A stretch of 64,000 bases of DNA from Diphasiastrum complanatum (Eukaryota > Streptophyta > Lycopodiopsida > Lycopodiales > Lycopodiaceae). This document shows, in pieces, positions 26,135 through 38,188 of the stretch (its first letter is position 1; each line of letters begins with the position of its first letter). The notes below the pieces were generated by a model that ran no database searches, was not told the origin of the DNA, and saw only the letters and a program-made list of their open reading frames with translations. Made by a program: the position numbers and the translations under genes. The stretch is from positions 27,762,107 to 27,826,106 of the forward strand of contig CM055094.1 of the NCBI GenBank assembly GCA_029204225.1, given 5' to 3'.

Positions 26135-27881
26135 ATGGTGATTCTCTACTTAAGGCTAAACTTTAATCCTTTCATAAGTACTTTTTATCATCAAACATCG
26201 GTGTCATTTTATGACACCTCTCATGCTTCTACCTCAAAGAAGAAGAAGAAGAATATCAAATGTTTCTTTTGTGGCAAGATGGGGCACTATGCTACAAATT
26301 TCTTCAAGAAGAAGAATCAATTCAAGCAAGCCAACTTTTCAAATGCGAAAGAAGACTCTATTGCAAGTGATGGAGAGGGATCTCTTATGGTCTCTAGTTT
26401 TTCATCTATACTTTTCAAGAAGGATGGATCTTGGTACATTGATATGGAGCATCTTCACGCATGTGTAGCTCCAAGGAATCCTTCACATATATTATGCCTT
26501 ATGGATGAGCTAAGAAGACTATCTATACATCAAATGACCAAGAATGCAATATTGAAGGCATAGGGAGTATTCCCTTGAAGACCTTATCTTCTAAAAATCT
26601 TTCTCTCAACAAGGTTCTTTTTGTGCCTAATTTTACAAAGAACCTCATAAGTGTTGGCCAACTTATTGATGGTGGCCTTGATGTGAAATTCAATATTGAT
26701 ACTTGTATTATCAAGAGAAATGATGAGATCCTTGCACATGGATCAATATTTGGAGGCATATACAAGCTTGATCCAAGAGAGCTTTATGGACTCAAGCAGG
26801 CACCAAGATCTTGGTATGAGAGACTCTTAGTGACTATTATCCTTCCATGTATATCAAGTTTGTTGCTAGTGATATTGTTATTCTACTCATTTATGTAGAT
26901 GACATTATCCTTTGTGGAAGTTGTATCAAATTGGTTGAAGAGACCAAAATAGCACTTGAAAAAGCATTTAAGATGCAAGATCTAGGAGAGATCCATTACA
27001 TATTAGGCCTAGAGACTGACTTTTATGATGATTATGCTTTTATTTGTCAATCTAGATATGCTCTTGCTATGTTGAAAAAATTCTAGATATGCTCTTGCTA
27101 TGTTGGAAAAATTTCATATGGAAGGTTGTAAGGGCATTGACACACCAATGGAGCACATTGTAAAAGATCCTAATAAAGGTGATGAAAGATCCTTCGAGGA
27201 CATCACACTTTTTAGGAGTCTTATTGGCTCCTTGATATGGCTTACCATCAGTAGGCCTTACTTGAGCTATTGTGTGCACAAGTTGAGCCAATCTATGCAA
27301 GATCCAAAGATCCAACATTGGAAGATGGCCAAGAGGGTGCTAAGGTATATATCTTCATCACATGATTATGGTTTACTTTACAAGAGTGAAGATTTATCTA
27401 TTATTGGCTACTTAGATTTGAACTTTGCAAGTGATAAGATGGATCGAAAGTCCACAAGTGCATATACTTTTTTTTTGGAGGAAATCTCATATCTTGGCTT
27501 TCCAAAAAGCAAGATACTATTTTTCTTTCTTCTTGTGAGGTCGAGTACAAAGCATTCACTACATCAACAAAAGAAGTGCTTTGGATCAAGAGGATTCTAT
27601 TGGAGCTAAAATGCATCCAAGAGGAGGATCTACCACTGATTTATTGTGATAATATCTCGGCCCAAGCACTTGCAAATAGTCCAATTTTTCATGCAAGAAG
27701 CAAGCACATAGAAGTGGCACACCACTTTGTGAGAGAGAAGCTTATTGGAGGAGAGATCCATTTGGAGCATATTGATTCATCATCTTGTATTGCCAATCTA
27801 CTCACCAAGTCTCTACTAAAGAGTTCCTTCATCAAACATAGATCCAATCTTGGAATGATTCCAAGATCCATGCGTTTTTAG
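26135..27881 (+). pseudogene. Ty1/copia gag-pol, internally deleted
   Basis: Order of pieces: gag zinc knuckle CFFCGKMGHYATNF (~26260-26301; the last Cys of CX2CX4HX4C is replaced by Phe); protease start GSWYID then, one base out of frame, GASSRMC (~26426-26465, active site DSGA damaged); pre-integrase VLFVPNFTKNLISVGQL (~26610-26662); then directly YGLKQAPRSWYERL from RT (~26782), so integrase and most of RT are missing. RT box LLIYVDDIILCG has YVDD at 26892-26903. A 31-bp tandem duplication at 27051-27112 shifts the frame. RNase H follows (SLIGSLIWLTISRPYLSY; LDLNFASDKMDRKSTSAY), with another shift near 27525, and the C-terminus (IYCDNISAQALANSP, SKHIEVAHHFVREK) ends with TAG at 27879-27881. 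Dead copy. Confidence 0.9.
27051..27112 (+). repeat. 31-bp perfect-like tandem duplication
   Basis: 'tctagatatgctcttgctat' begins at 27051 and again at 27082; the two 31-bp units differ at one base. 31 is not a multiple of 3, so it breaks the copia RT frame. Confidence 0.9.
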
Positions 27882-27904
27882 ATTAGATATCTTTTTAGGA
27901 GGAG

Positions 27905-28621
27905 TGTGAAAGTTATAAAAAACTATCTATCATAGCTTTGGGGTTTTGCTAATTTTTTATGTCAAGCAACTTTGTTTAGGAGTTTGATAGGGCCAAAATT
28001 GGCAAAGATGGATAAATTGTCAGTTCCACATGTAAAGCTGCAATTTGGCCAAAAGTAGCTTATGATGCAATCTCGAGCTAGTTAGGCTTGTAAATAGGCT
28101 TGTGACACTTGTGTTAATGTAATTTGATGAGTGATCAAGTCAAAGTGTTGGCTTTGGTCAAACGGTCCAATCAAAATTGAGAAATCGTCATGAAGGGTCC
28201 AATAGAATTGCAAGATGCATCACTCATCCAATAGCATTAGAGAGGCTAGGATTAGGGGTCCAATAGGAAGTAAGCATGGCTCTACACGAGTTTTCATATG
28301 TACTCTCATTATAAATCATAATCCAATTTGAGTTTTTGAGTCATCTCGAGTGCAATCAAGTTTTGCTTGTATTTCCTTCTCTCTCTACCCGAGGACAATT
28401 TAATCTACTCTCTCTCTACCTGAGGAGAGGAGCTTAATTCTACTTAGTTTTTTCATTAAGCACTTCTCTTACATGTGAAAACACTTTGGTTATCAATCTA
28501 TGCATCTATCTTTGCCTCTTTGCCTCAGATTTTGATCTAGATCTTGGATTTTAATCTAGTATTGATCCAAAGTGCATAAGCTTTGCCTAGGAGACCATTC
28601 CCACATGTGTCAAATTTCACA
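27905..28621 (+). repeat. 3' LTR of copia element
   Basis: Starts TGTGAAAGTT after a purine stretch (AGGAGGAG, 27897-27904) just behind the pol stop, and ends CAAATTTCACA at 28621, giving inverted termini TGTGAAA/TTTCACA. 717 bp. A TATA-like ATTATAAATC lies near 28308-28317. Confidence 0.65.
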
Positions 28622-29299
28622 AGTCGGAGTTCGGAGGAGCTAGAGTTGATTGTGACAAAGATTTGAATGTTTACTTCGGCATTTGTTCAAATCAAATATT
28701 TGAGTGTCTGTTGATAGTCGATAGTCGACACTTGAAACTCCTTTCAGTAGTTTGACTGTCTTCGATAGTTTGATTGTCGCTTAGGTACATGTCTACAATT
28801 CTTGGGTATTTTTGTAGATTGTGCAACAATGCGAGTAAATATGCAACAACATCAATGAATATAGATTAACTATGAATTTTAGAGAGAAGAAGTCTTTGGA
28901 AAGAGAGAAATGAAATGATGATTCGATAAGTTGAAGACTGTGAGCGACCTATTGAGTGCAGTGGGAGTGGCCTTCTTTCCTAATGCATGACTACGCTTAT
29001 TAATAATTGAACAAAGCTTTAATGACAGAAGTCATGTTCAATATTTTAGTAACTAACTTTGAAATCATTAGTACTAAAGTGATTTCGTAGCCAAATAGTT
29101 TCAGAGTGCGAAGTGATGTATAAAATATTGCAACGTTGAAGTATTCAACAAAATAGACAAAACAATAAGAGATTTATCAATTACAAATAACTACAAAGAA
29201 GCATTCATTATGACATGATACTGAACGCAATAAGAAGTTAAACTGATTCAATAAGTAGCATGTACAAATCAGATGATAAGAGCACAAAACAATAGCAGA
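28622..29299. other. Non-coding region, probably LTR of a minus-strand copia copy
   Basis: No ORF of note. It follows, on the minus strand, the copia RNase H fragment at 29300-29490, so part of it is likely that copy's 3' non-coding end/LTR. Termini not identified. Near 28690-28770 there are short repeats of 'gatagtcgatagtcgac' and 'gatagtttgattgtcg'. Confidence 0.35.
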
Positions 29300-29490
29300 T
29301 GAAAACCGTGTACTCTAACCTATCTCTGAGTAACTGAAACTCTTATCACTTTCATTGATAAGCAGTAAGCGCAAATAACAATAGTCTAATAGAGCTCTGA
29401 AAAAGAAACTTTCTAGAGACTTCACTACACTACTTTGTAAGTCTCCAAACTTTGTTTCTGACATAGTGATACTTAATTTCAATGTGCTTA
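29300..29490 (-). pseudogene. Ty1/copia RNase H C-terminal scrap
   Basis: Minus-strand frame just inside 29490 reads KHIEIKYHYVRNKV, the conserved copia RNase H C-terminal motif (SKHIEI.YHF.R..V). Everything upstream is gone: at about 29490 the sequence turns directly into a plus-strand copia segment. Confidence 0.65.
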
Positions 29491-29976
29491 CTCCTAAAGG
29501 AAAAGGTACTGGTAATTTTGACTCATGGATTGAGCAACCAGTCAATTCCGATCTAGAAATTCAACTGCAAAATCTTGATGCTGACTCAGAAGATGAGTTA
29601 GAACCTCAACGAGTCAACCCACATCAGAGGACCAAAGTTCAACCCAGGAGGTCAAACAGGTCCAGACAACCGCCATCCAGATTTATGGATGATCCGGCCT
29701 GCTACTTTGTGCAGGAACCGACCACAATTTTTGAGGTGATGTCTACTCCTAATGCTCACCAGTGGAAATTAGCGATGGACACCAAATTTGATTCTCTTAT
29801 GGAGAATCAAACATGGACACTCATTGAGCTACCAAAGGATCAGAAACCAATTCCATGCAAATGGATATTCAAGGAAAAGTATGACGTTGAAGGAAGGCTA
29901 CATTGTTACAAGACCAGGCTAGTCACCAAAGGCTTTTCCCATATTCCAGATCTAGATTATTCAGAAACCTTCAGCC
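29491..29976 (+). pseudogene. Ty1/copia RT N-terminal fragment
   Basis: Reads RRSNRSRQPPSRFMDD, then HQWKLAMDTKFDSLMENQTW, PIPCKWIFKEKYD and TRLVTKGFSHIPDLDYSETF: the linker and first RT motifs of copia pol (compare W..AM..E..SL..N.TW, KWI.K.K, YKARLVAKGF.Q..G.DY.ETF). It ends at the ETFSP motif, where the sequence changes to gypsy-type protein. No catalytic RT box remains. Confidence 0.85.
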
Positions 29977-31921
29977 CAGGAAGGAAGTGGCTCCCTCACC
30001 ACCACCATTGGTCACTGACGTCCATCCCTCAACTTCAGCACCATATCCGAATGTGAGGGAAGAAAGAAGACAGTACCAAAAAATAAGACACTGGGTACAT
30101 AAAGCACAAGCGGAGGAAAAAGAGCAAGAAAGAGATAATCCTGCGGAACCTCCAGTTGGCGTCGAACGGGCACCGCAAACGGGCTCACCACTGCTCACTG
30201 ATCAGAATGATCGGTTGCACAAACATGAACCACCTTTTCAAATGGTGGAGCCCGAGGAACCACACACTGAAATGCTCGTACTTTTAATGTCAAGCTGTGT
30301 TAGTTTACCACTCGAAGAACTACTGCAGATTGCACCACAAGCGAAAACCCTTCTAGCTGAATGGGCGGCATGAGAAAGTGAGGAACACAACATCACTTTG
30401 CCAATCAAACACAAGAGATACGAGGACAACGCGAAAGTGGTGGATGGAGGATCAGGTGTCAATTTGATCTCCAGTACTTTGTACGAAAAATGGGGTGTAC
30501 AAGGATTGAAGCCAGCAAGATTCGCCATCAAGCTAGCATATCAATTTTGTGTGAAACCAAAAGGTGTAGTTGCCGATATCCCTGTAAAAATAGCGGGCAT
30601 GCAGTTTGTGATTACTTTTGTAGTCATGGATATACCTGAATCTCCATCTGCATACCGTGTTTTATTGGGAAGACCATGGGTGAGGACCGCGCAAGTAGTA
30701 CACAACTGGGGTACGGGGAAACCCACCTTCGAGAACAGAGAGCAGGCTGTAAAGGGTGATCCAACCACATGGGCGGTGAAACCTATTGCACCCAAAGCTG
30801 ATGACGGATCATCCATGACAGATCACACGATTGATCGCCCAAGGGCAGCCAAGGGGGGTCACTATCATTCAGAGATGGATGTTGTGATATGGACGGATGC
30901 ATTAGCAACTATTGACTGCCAGGCATGTCAATATGAATCAGATCCAGAACCTATTACATCTTCACCCAAGTGTTACACTATGGACACACCCATCACATTT
31001 GGGGTGAATATGATAAACGTAGCATGGCTGTCAGCGGAACCTATTGAGAACCCAGTGGATGATGATTTGGTCCCTTGGCAACATACTCTAACTTATAATA
31101 AAGAGATTGAGTTGACCGATGAACAGGTCCTACACCACATGGACCCAGATCATTACATAATCAAAAACATACCAACTCAACCACCGCAAAAGTCTGCTAT
31201 GGCGAAGGTCTCAAGGATCGATCCACCCAAGGCACCTACGAATAAGAAGAATCAGTTGAAGCAGCGCTACAACCAGGTGATCCGTTGAAGTGATCTACCC
31301 GATGACGCGATAGCTACAGTGGATGTGGATATTTGCAACCATGAGGTGAATGTCACGGCAGTCCCGATGAAGGACAACAAGGACGAATCCACCAAGATGA
31401 CAAAAAAGAGAAAAAAGAAAGTATTGGAGTCATGGAAGTCAATCAAGTTGGATTCAGATTCAATGTCATCTTTTACACAGGTGACAAAAAATCAAAAAAT
31501 GACCAGTCGGGCTAAGATCAATATGTTGAAAGAGGAATCTCGACGAGCGCCAGTTCACGAGATGCTTGAGACTTTCAAGAACTATACCTTGGACGACGTG
31601 GTAATCATGATGTCGCAAGCCCAGAGAGGACATGATCAAAGTCAGGCACCAGCAGAACAAGTCTTCGAGGGACCTGCGCGAACAGAGCCAATGAACCTTG
31701 TCAAGCTAGGTGAAGAAAAAAAGATAGTGCATGTGGGAGAGCAGTTAACACCCACACAGTTCAAGAGACTACGATCACTGTTGGTGGAGTATAAAGACTG
31801 TTTTGCTTGGAGTTACAGTGATCTTAAGGGCATTCCACCAACAGTAGTCCAACACACCATACCTTGGTGGACGGAGGAGTCCCCAAGGTAAGCCGTTACT
31901 ACCGCTGCAACCCGAATTATA
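29977..31921 (+). pseudogene. Ty3/gypsy protease and pre-RT region
   Basis: A plus-strand frame from about 29980 to 31891 with two in-frame TGA stops (30371-30373 and 31286-31288). Recognisable parts: retropepsin AKVVDGGSGVNLISSTLYEK (~30435-30495; DGGS replaces DSGA, as seen in many plant gypsy copies) and the flap/second half SAYRVLLGRPWVRTAQVVHNW (~30649-30711); a charged linker; then the RT lead-in LVEYKDCFAWSYSDLKGIPP and VVQHTIP (~31784-31862). A one-base loss near 31862 shifts to a frame reading VDGGVPKVSRYYRCNPNY up to 31920, where an LTR interrupts. RT proper is missing. Upstream, 30000-30370 is a Pro/Glu-rich gag-protease linker. Confidence 0.8.
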
Positions 31922-32571
31922 TGTGAAAGATTTCAGATCCTTAAGATCCAATCTACTTGAATGATCTTTGGTTAGAAAGAGAAATACACTACCAATTTCA
32001 CCAATGTAGAAAAATTAGCATCTACACACAATTTGAGATGCAAACACTAATAGAACTTGATCAAACTTGAATGAAATGATCATGTACTGTTGCTGTCTGT
32101 ACAAAACCAGCAAGCTACTATATTTCACACGTGTGGATCCAAAAATAGCAAATATAGATCATTCTACACATAGAATTGCAAGCAATCACCAAGATAGTGC
32201 ACCAATGGATAGTAGAACCCAAGAGAACCATGTATAGGCATGAAATGAGATAGAGAAGAGAGAAGATGACTCTCTCCATGAGTTACATCCTTTTATAGCA
32301 GGTCCAAACCCTATTTGGCCACTTGGCTTTCCCACCAAAATGCTAACCTTACCAATTTTGGGTCTAGATTCAATGTACCCAACTTATTCAAATTGAATCT
32401 ACTCAAACTCGCATTCTATCTTTCTCACACTTTCAAAAAGTGTTTATTCAAATGAAATTTAGACTAATGAACTTTGAAAAGTCAACCTCTAAGTCTAAAA
32501 CAAGTTTTGGCCTCAATATGCCAAATATGAAAATATTGCAAAATGTGATGAAACTAGTTGAATCTTTCACA
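31922..32571 (-). repeat. Solo LTR inside the gypsy fragment
   Basis: Ends are inverted: TGTGAAAGATT at 31922 and AATCTTTCACA to 32571; 650 bp. Read on the minus strand it has CTATAAAAGGATG (about 32290-32302), a good TATA box, which suggests minus orientation. No internal domain on either side, so it is a solo LTR left by LTR-LTR recombination. No clear 5-bp target duplication (ttata / cctta). Confidence 0.65.
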
Positions 32572-33116
32572 CCTTATCCACCATATGCATTAACAAATCT
32601 TTTTTTTGACGCGCACTAATATCCCAACCTCTCACACATGAGAATGTTTTGGCTCCCACACAAGTGCACTTTGACATGCAAGTCATTATTCCTTTGTCAT
32701 TGTATTTCAAATTCTGAGATATAGACAGTGCGAAATACGTTTAGACCTTTCAAAGTGTGCTAGGTGACCTATTATATAGGTGACAATGCCAAATCCAACG
32801 TGTGCAAGATATGAGGAGGTTTGGATGGCCAAAGGGCCTTGATGGGTGGTTGTCTGTGTGAATAGGTGACATGGAAAGACACTCTAAGGGGGCTCCCCAT
32901 TGATTTCGTGTAACTTGAATTTAGATCATGGAGAGGTCACTAAATTCCATTATCCCATATGTAAAAAATAAATTCGAAGTTAAATTAGATTAACCTTCAA
33001 CATCATAACATGTAGAAGGGTGCTTAGCAACAAATGCGTCCGGTCGTCAGCCTCGATAATCGAAAGCAACATGCCATCGGTCACGTTTTGATATAAATTT
33101 ATTATACGGTGTGGGT
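32572..33116. other. Spacer upstream of the kinesin gene
   Basis: No gene recognised. A TATA-like TATAAATTTATTATA lies at about 33091-33105, roughly 870 bp before the kinesin start codon; whether it is the kinesin promoter is not shown. Confidence 0.4.
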
Positions 33117-33302
33117 TGGGATATAAGGCTCGGCTTAGGTCCGGACCTGGCTTGGGTCAGCCTAGAACGGCTCGGATCAGGCCTGGAATAGGCTCAGGCC
33201 AGGTTCGAGCTAGGCTCGGATTAAGCTCTGGTATTAGGCTCGGATTGGGTTCGGATTATGCTTTGGGATTAGGTTGGGATTTGGCTCGGATTAGGCTGGG
33301 AT
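33117..33302. repeat. Degenerate GCTCGGATTAG-type minisatellite
   Basis: About ten imperfect units around the core 'ggctcggattagg' (variants 'ggctcggcttagg', 'ggctcggatcagg', 'ggctcggattggg'). GC-rich compared with its neighbours. It ends just before the presumed 5' leader of the kinesin gene. Confidence 0.8.
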
Positions 33303-33972
33303 CCTAACATGTCTGGGTCTGGAATTCTTCCCTTGCGAAGAAAGACACGGAGACGAAAGGAAAGAAGAGAGAAAACTGAGAGAAAATACAGTGCAGATTG
33401 ATTGGATCGTGTGCATTTGCTTGCTGTTCTCGGCTTTTGCTTCCTGTTTCGTGCATAATAATGGTGTTTTTGCTCAGATTTATAATATTAAGAAGCTGGA
33501 ATGGCTTTTTTTGAATCAATAAAACAGTGTGAGCCTTCGGAATAGCTGTTCCTGGTGTAGCTATGCTGTTGATTGATAATAATGCAGGATATATTTGCTC
33601 ATTGCTCTGTTGAGGCTTGTTTCCTTTTTTTTGGGAGGTAAAGAGCTGTAAATAAGGCTCTTATAGGACCTGGATGGTTGGATGAGGCCGAACATCAACG
33701 GAACAGACGTATTTGTTCTGTAAGATGCAAGAGCCTCCAGGAGTGATGGAAATACGTGTGTTATTTTGGACAAATATTCAATGCTGAAGGTTTTCTGGTT
33801 CCAGTTTGAGGATGCAGTCACCTAAAAACTGAAAAAGCTCGTGAAAATTTCGCGAAGTTGCTTTTATTTCATCTTCGGACTATGCAGCTTGTGCGTTTAC
33901 AGTAAGATGCACGGACAACAGCTGCTTGTCGCGCCGGATCTGATGTATTGATTGGGGGATAGTGCAGGTGAA
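33303..33972 (+). promoter_or_regulatory. Presumed 5' leader of kinesin gene with two uORFs
   Basis: The purine-rich stretch 33335-33385 and later sequence precede the first in-frame ATG (33973). Two short upstream ORFs lie close to it: 33882-33905 (8 codons with stop) and 33907-33951 (15 codons with stop), the second ending 21 bases before the main ATG. A 5' UTR intron cannot be excluded ('gtgcag' just before 33967). Transcription start not located. Confidence 0.4.
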
Positions 33973-34213
33973 ATGGATTCCTCGTCAGATTGGACATCCA
34001 ACGGTAGCAACAGCATGTTTTTACACGCAGAAAATGGCTTTCTTGAATGCGAGAAAAGCAATGACTCGGATACCAAATCAAATAACGGATTTGAACCTTT
34101 GGAGAATGCAGCAGATGTGGTGTGTATAACCTGCGGCGCTAAGGCTTGCAATCATCAAAACGGGGTGGCAGCAAGTGATGTGCACATGGCGTCTCGACGA
34201 GCCGAAGAAGCAG
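33973..34213 (+). CDS. KIN14: Kinesin exon 1: N-terminal extension
   Basis: Encodes [13 protein letters not shown] through [13 protein letters not shown]. The last residues match the ASRKAEEA-type segment that precedes the CH domain in plant KCH kinesins. A small Cys/His cluster ([11 protein letters not shown]) is of unknown meaning. Donor CAG|GTTCG at 34213/34214; phase 1. Confidence 0.8.
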
Positions 34214-37200
34214 GTTCGAATCAGATTTAATAGCATTTACCAAGCCTTCTCTTCGTACTTATTGACTTCTAAGAGTTCATGTGACATGCTACAATATTAT
34301 TATAACAAAAGCTCTAGGCTCTCGCTTTCGGCCTTCGAGAAATTACGCTCGTAGCAGGTCGGATCGGAGTTGTGCCCTTTTGCCTGTTATCCACCATTGC
34401 AGATCGTGCATACCTTCTCGGGTGGATGTAGTTGCTCATGAAGATTTCTTTCCGAGCCAAGTGAACATGAGAATGCATAAGATAATTTGTATTTACAGAA
34501 GAAACAGATTGTAGATTATTAACTCCGCTTCTCTAAAGATCTAGCGAGATTGATTTTGTTAGAATCGAGTAAATAGCTATCTGATTAAGTAAATGCCAAA
34601 ATGATAATAATTGTCCCAATGTACGAGATACAAATGGAATTTGATCCGAATCGTCTATAGATATGATCGAAACATTTCATTGACACGAGATATAGACGAG
34701 GTCCAAGCCTAGGCATCGCTAGCATTGAGGCTACATCCAATGTGGTGCGGATCTGCAACGAAAAGTGGAGGAGAAGCTGTCGCCGCTGTACTTAAATCAT
34801 TCTTAAACGTCAAATAGATGTTAGTGGTAGTCTTAGGGCTTGTTAAGAGCCGATCCGGATATATTGTCTTGATAAAGAGAATCTTTGAAAGGTCAAAGTG
34901 GCTCTTTGAAAGGTAATGATATCATGCTAACTTCAAAATATGGTGCATCCGAAGTGGTAGTGGAACTCCGACTCTACCTATAGTATATCTTACAGTTTTC
35001 TTAGTGCCCCTTATCCGGTCCATGGAGTTGTTTATCGATCCTCCCTATCTATTCTCTGGAGTTGTCTACCTCTACTAGAGTTACTGAAACAATCGATTGA
35101 TATGTATCTGAGAGGAGCACAACCGCCAATCAGCAAAGAACAAATCATCACATAATCATGCATAGACACACAGTACTGCACAAAAAACTCTAATTCGTAT
35201 ATCAATCTCACCAAGTACGCAACAATAACCTGAATATCCAATGAATGGCAGGTCCTTCTCCAAAGGATGGTTGCCATAAGAGTCTGAAACTCTCAAGTCT
35301 CCAAACCATGAACTGCCTAAGACATGGAACCTACTTATATTATTTTGACCCCCTTTAGCATCTCTAGAATGTTCTTTTTTTGGTTAGGTCACACATTACC
35401 ATGGGTTTCCCCATGCCTTTTGTGCCTTATCAGGGACCCATGACTCCAATCATGAGCTCATGTCTTAAAAAAGGCTCACGGGCCCAAATAACAAGAAATG
35501 GGACCCATTGTAATCAAGTGGCCCTTTGGTTCCAATTCCAAGAACTCGTGCCTTAGCTACATGCCCATGACTCTCCCTCACTAACAATATCATTGTCCTC
35601 AATGTTGGACAAATATGTTAGAATAGAAAACGTGCTCTAGAAATTCATATGTTGGAGAAGGTACAACAAAATCTCATACGGAGAGAAGAGATCGTAATAA
35701 TTCTTATGTAAAGAAGAGCAACACAATAGATGGATACCAAATGAAATACCTTAATGCTTATTACCTTAGGCCCTTGTTAGTTTGTGAACTGAATGGTTGC
35801 AACATGAGCTGGGGCATGGTGCTGAAGCAATGGAGTATAATCATGCAAACATATCAGTAGGTTCACATAAAGCTTCATGAAAAGGACAGCCATTTTTGTG
35901 AGTACTAGATTTGGCAACGACTTTAAATGTGCTATAGCTATATGGGAAGAATAGTAGTAGATGGAAAAAGGAGCAACTATGAATCAACTAGAATTTTAGT
36001 ACCATAGGCTCCATTGATACCTATAGGAGTATGTCAATGACTCACACAATAGTTATCACATTCATGTGTGGCAGCAAGTGACTGAACCTACTAACTAAGT
36101 AACATGACTCAAGTTGTCTATGATTTGATAGGGACCATAGTACCATAGATCCAACTTCTTTGTTTGAGACTTTACTTGAACAAATCTATTCCAATTTTTG
36201 TGAAACATTGAACTCTACAAACATTTGGTCCCTCCAAAAAGTCACCATCCCTGTGTGGTGTATCCATGACGTTCCTATAATACCGATGTGTCCTTTGCAA
36301 TGTTTCATGGACCTTTTCAAAAAGCCTTTTTGCAACGTGTTTGAAACGGGAGCGACGAAATGTTTTTAGGGTTTTTTTTTGCTTGATTTTATTCCTAGCT
36401 TTTTGTTATAGCGAAACCAATTGTTGTCTAAGTGTCTAGACAGTGATTATAGTTCTATACAATGACAATATAAACAATTGGTAATTGACACACTCAAATG
36501 ACTGAGGACTCAATGAAACATTGAGATACATCACACAATGCACATGCACAAGGTATTCATAATTCTACTATTCCCTACTAGGTTCTAACTTCTAACTAAA
36601 GTTTTATATGCCAAATTGTCAGACGCACACGTGCACACACGCATGTGCGCACACAATGCACATACACACACATATTAGGAAGTTTTGTTTTTTCCCTTAA
36701 ATTTAAATTCGTTTCAAACGGTCTGTTTGAAGCGGACTTTTGAAGTGGAGTTTCGTTGAATGAACTGTGTTTTGATGAAACATTGGTCCTTTGCAAATGA
36801 TCATGGGCTCAAATAATGAGATCACGAGTATCAACTAGGAAGTAACAGTGATGTGTGCCATTTAGAAGTATTGAAACACCAAATAGAAAAATTGCTAGAT
36901 GAAATGTGTTGGAAGAGCACTTTCGCATGTATGAGACACATTTGAAGGAGCAATTAGTCCCTGAAAAGTTTTCAAATCAAACATTTGTGACACAAAGTCT
37001 GCAGATCAACCCGTTTTTGAAGTGATGAAACTTACGCAAAGGAAGAGCCATTATGAATCTTGATGAAAGCATTTGTGGAAGAACAAGGACAAGTGCAACT
37101 GATATGGAATCCAACAAGTGTAGCCCGTTTGAAAGCCAATGTTGAAAGAAATGCTGTGAAGAGTAATATCGATGTTGCATGCCTTCCGTGAGGCTAAAAA

Positions 37201-38119
37201 ATAGTGAGAATGCTTTGCTTGAAGGAACGATTCCTCATTGGAATGACATGTAAAGGTAGAGGAGCCCATTGTGAAGAGTGAGAACCAAAGATTGTGAAGA
37301 CTTACCAATGATTATAGAAGCTTTTCCAAATTTTGTGCTAACTAGCGATTAAGTGCTTGTTGACAACCAGCAGAATGTTGTATGCATGAAGCAAGATACA
37401 ATAAGTCAATGATCTGAATGAATTTGCACAAAGAGGTTACAACCCCATGTGAAAGAAAAACAATCCCTCCATATGTCGTGAATGGACACCTTGTTGCATG
37501 CTTCACTAGCATCCCACATTGTTGCATGCTTCACTAGCATCCCACACAACGAGTACCCATTCACGAAGAATGTCTAAGCCCTCACACATACTCAAAATAA
37601 GAATCTGGTAAAGACGTATCTTTACATCACACTAGTGGCACCAAGGAACGAGAATAATTGGACATTTTTACACACCATATCATTGGGGCTTAGACATTCA
37701 TGAAGAATGTCTAAGCCCTCACACATACTCAAAATAAGAATACTAAATACATGGCTCCATTTTCTATTACATGGGACCCATTTATTATTATTTTTAGTAA
37801 CATGCTTATGTTACCTTCTAGATACTCACATATTGGACTTACTAGATGCCTTGTTAGATGGGCCAGGATGATGTCCACCCAAAACCTAGTTTGGCAGTTT
37901 CGTGGAATAAGGAATCTTGTCCATTAAAAATCAATCTCTACCCTCCATTGTGGAATGTGTAGATGAAGCAAGAGTTTGTGAGGCCCATAGTGCTTAAGGG
38001 GTTTAAGTTGTGTTTAGAAAGCAAAGTAAAGGCGGGTTGAATGGTCTAGCATGAGTACTATGTCATATGTATGATGGTTTTAGTGTTTTAGTGGCAGAAG
38101 TTCTATGTACTCCAGTAGC

Positions 38120-38188
<69 letters not shown>

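Noticed and set aside
33116-33307. Gly/Leu/Arg-rich 63-codon ORF
   Set aside because: Translation of the minisatellite; no other coding evidence.
36600-36670. CA/GT-rich stretch as Z-DNA or a regulatory site
   Set aside because: Short and interrupted; no independent support.
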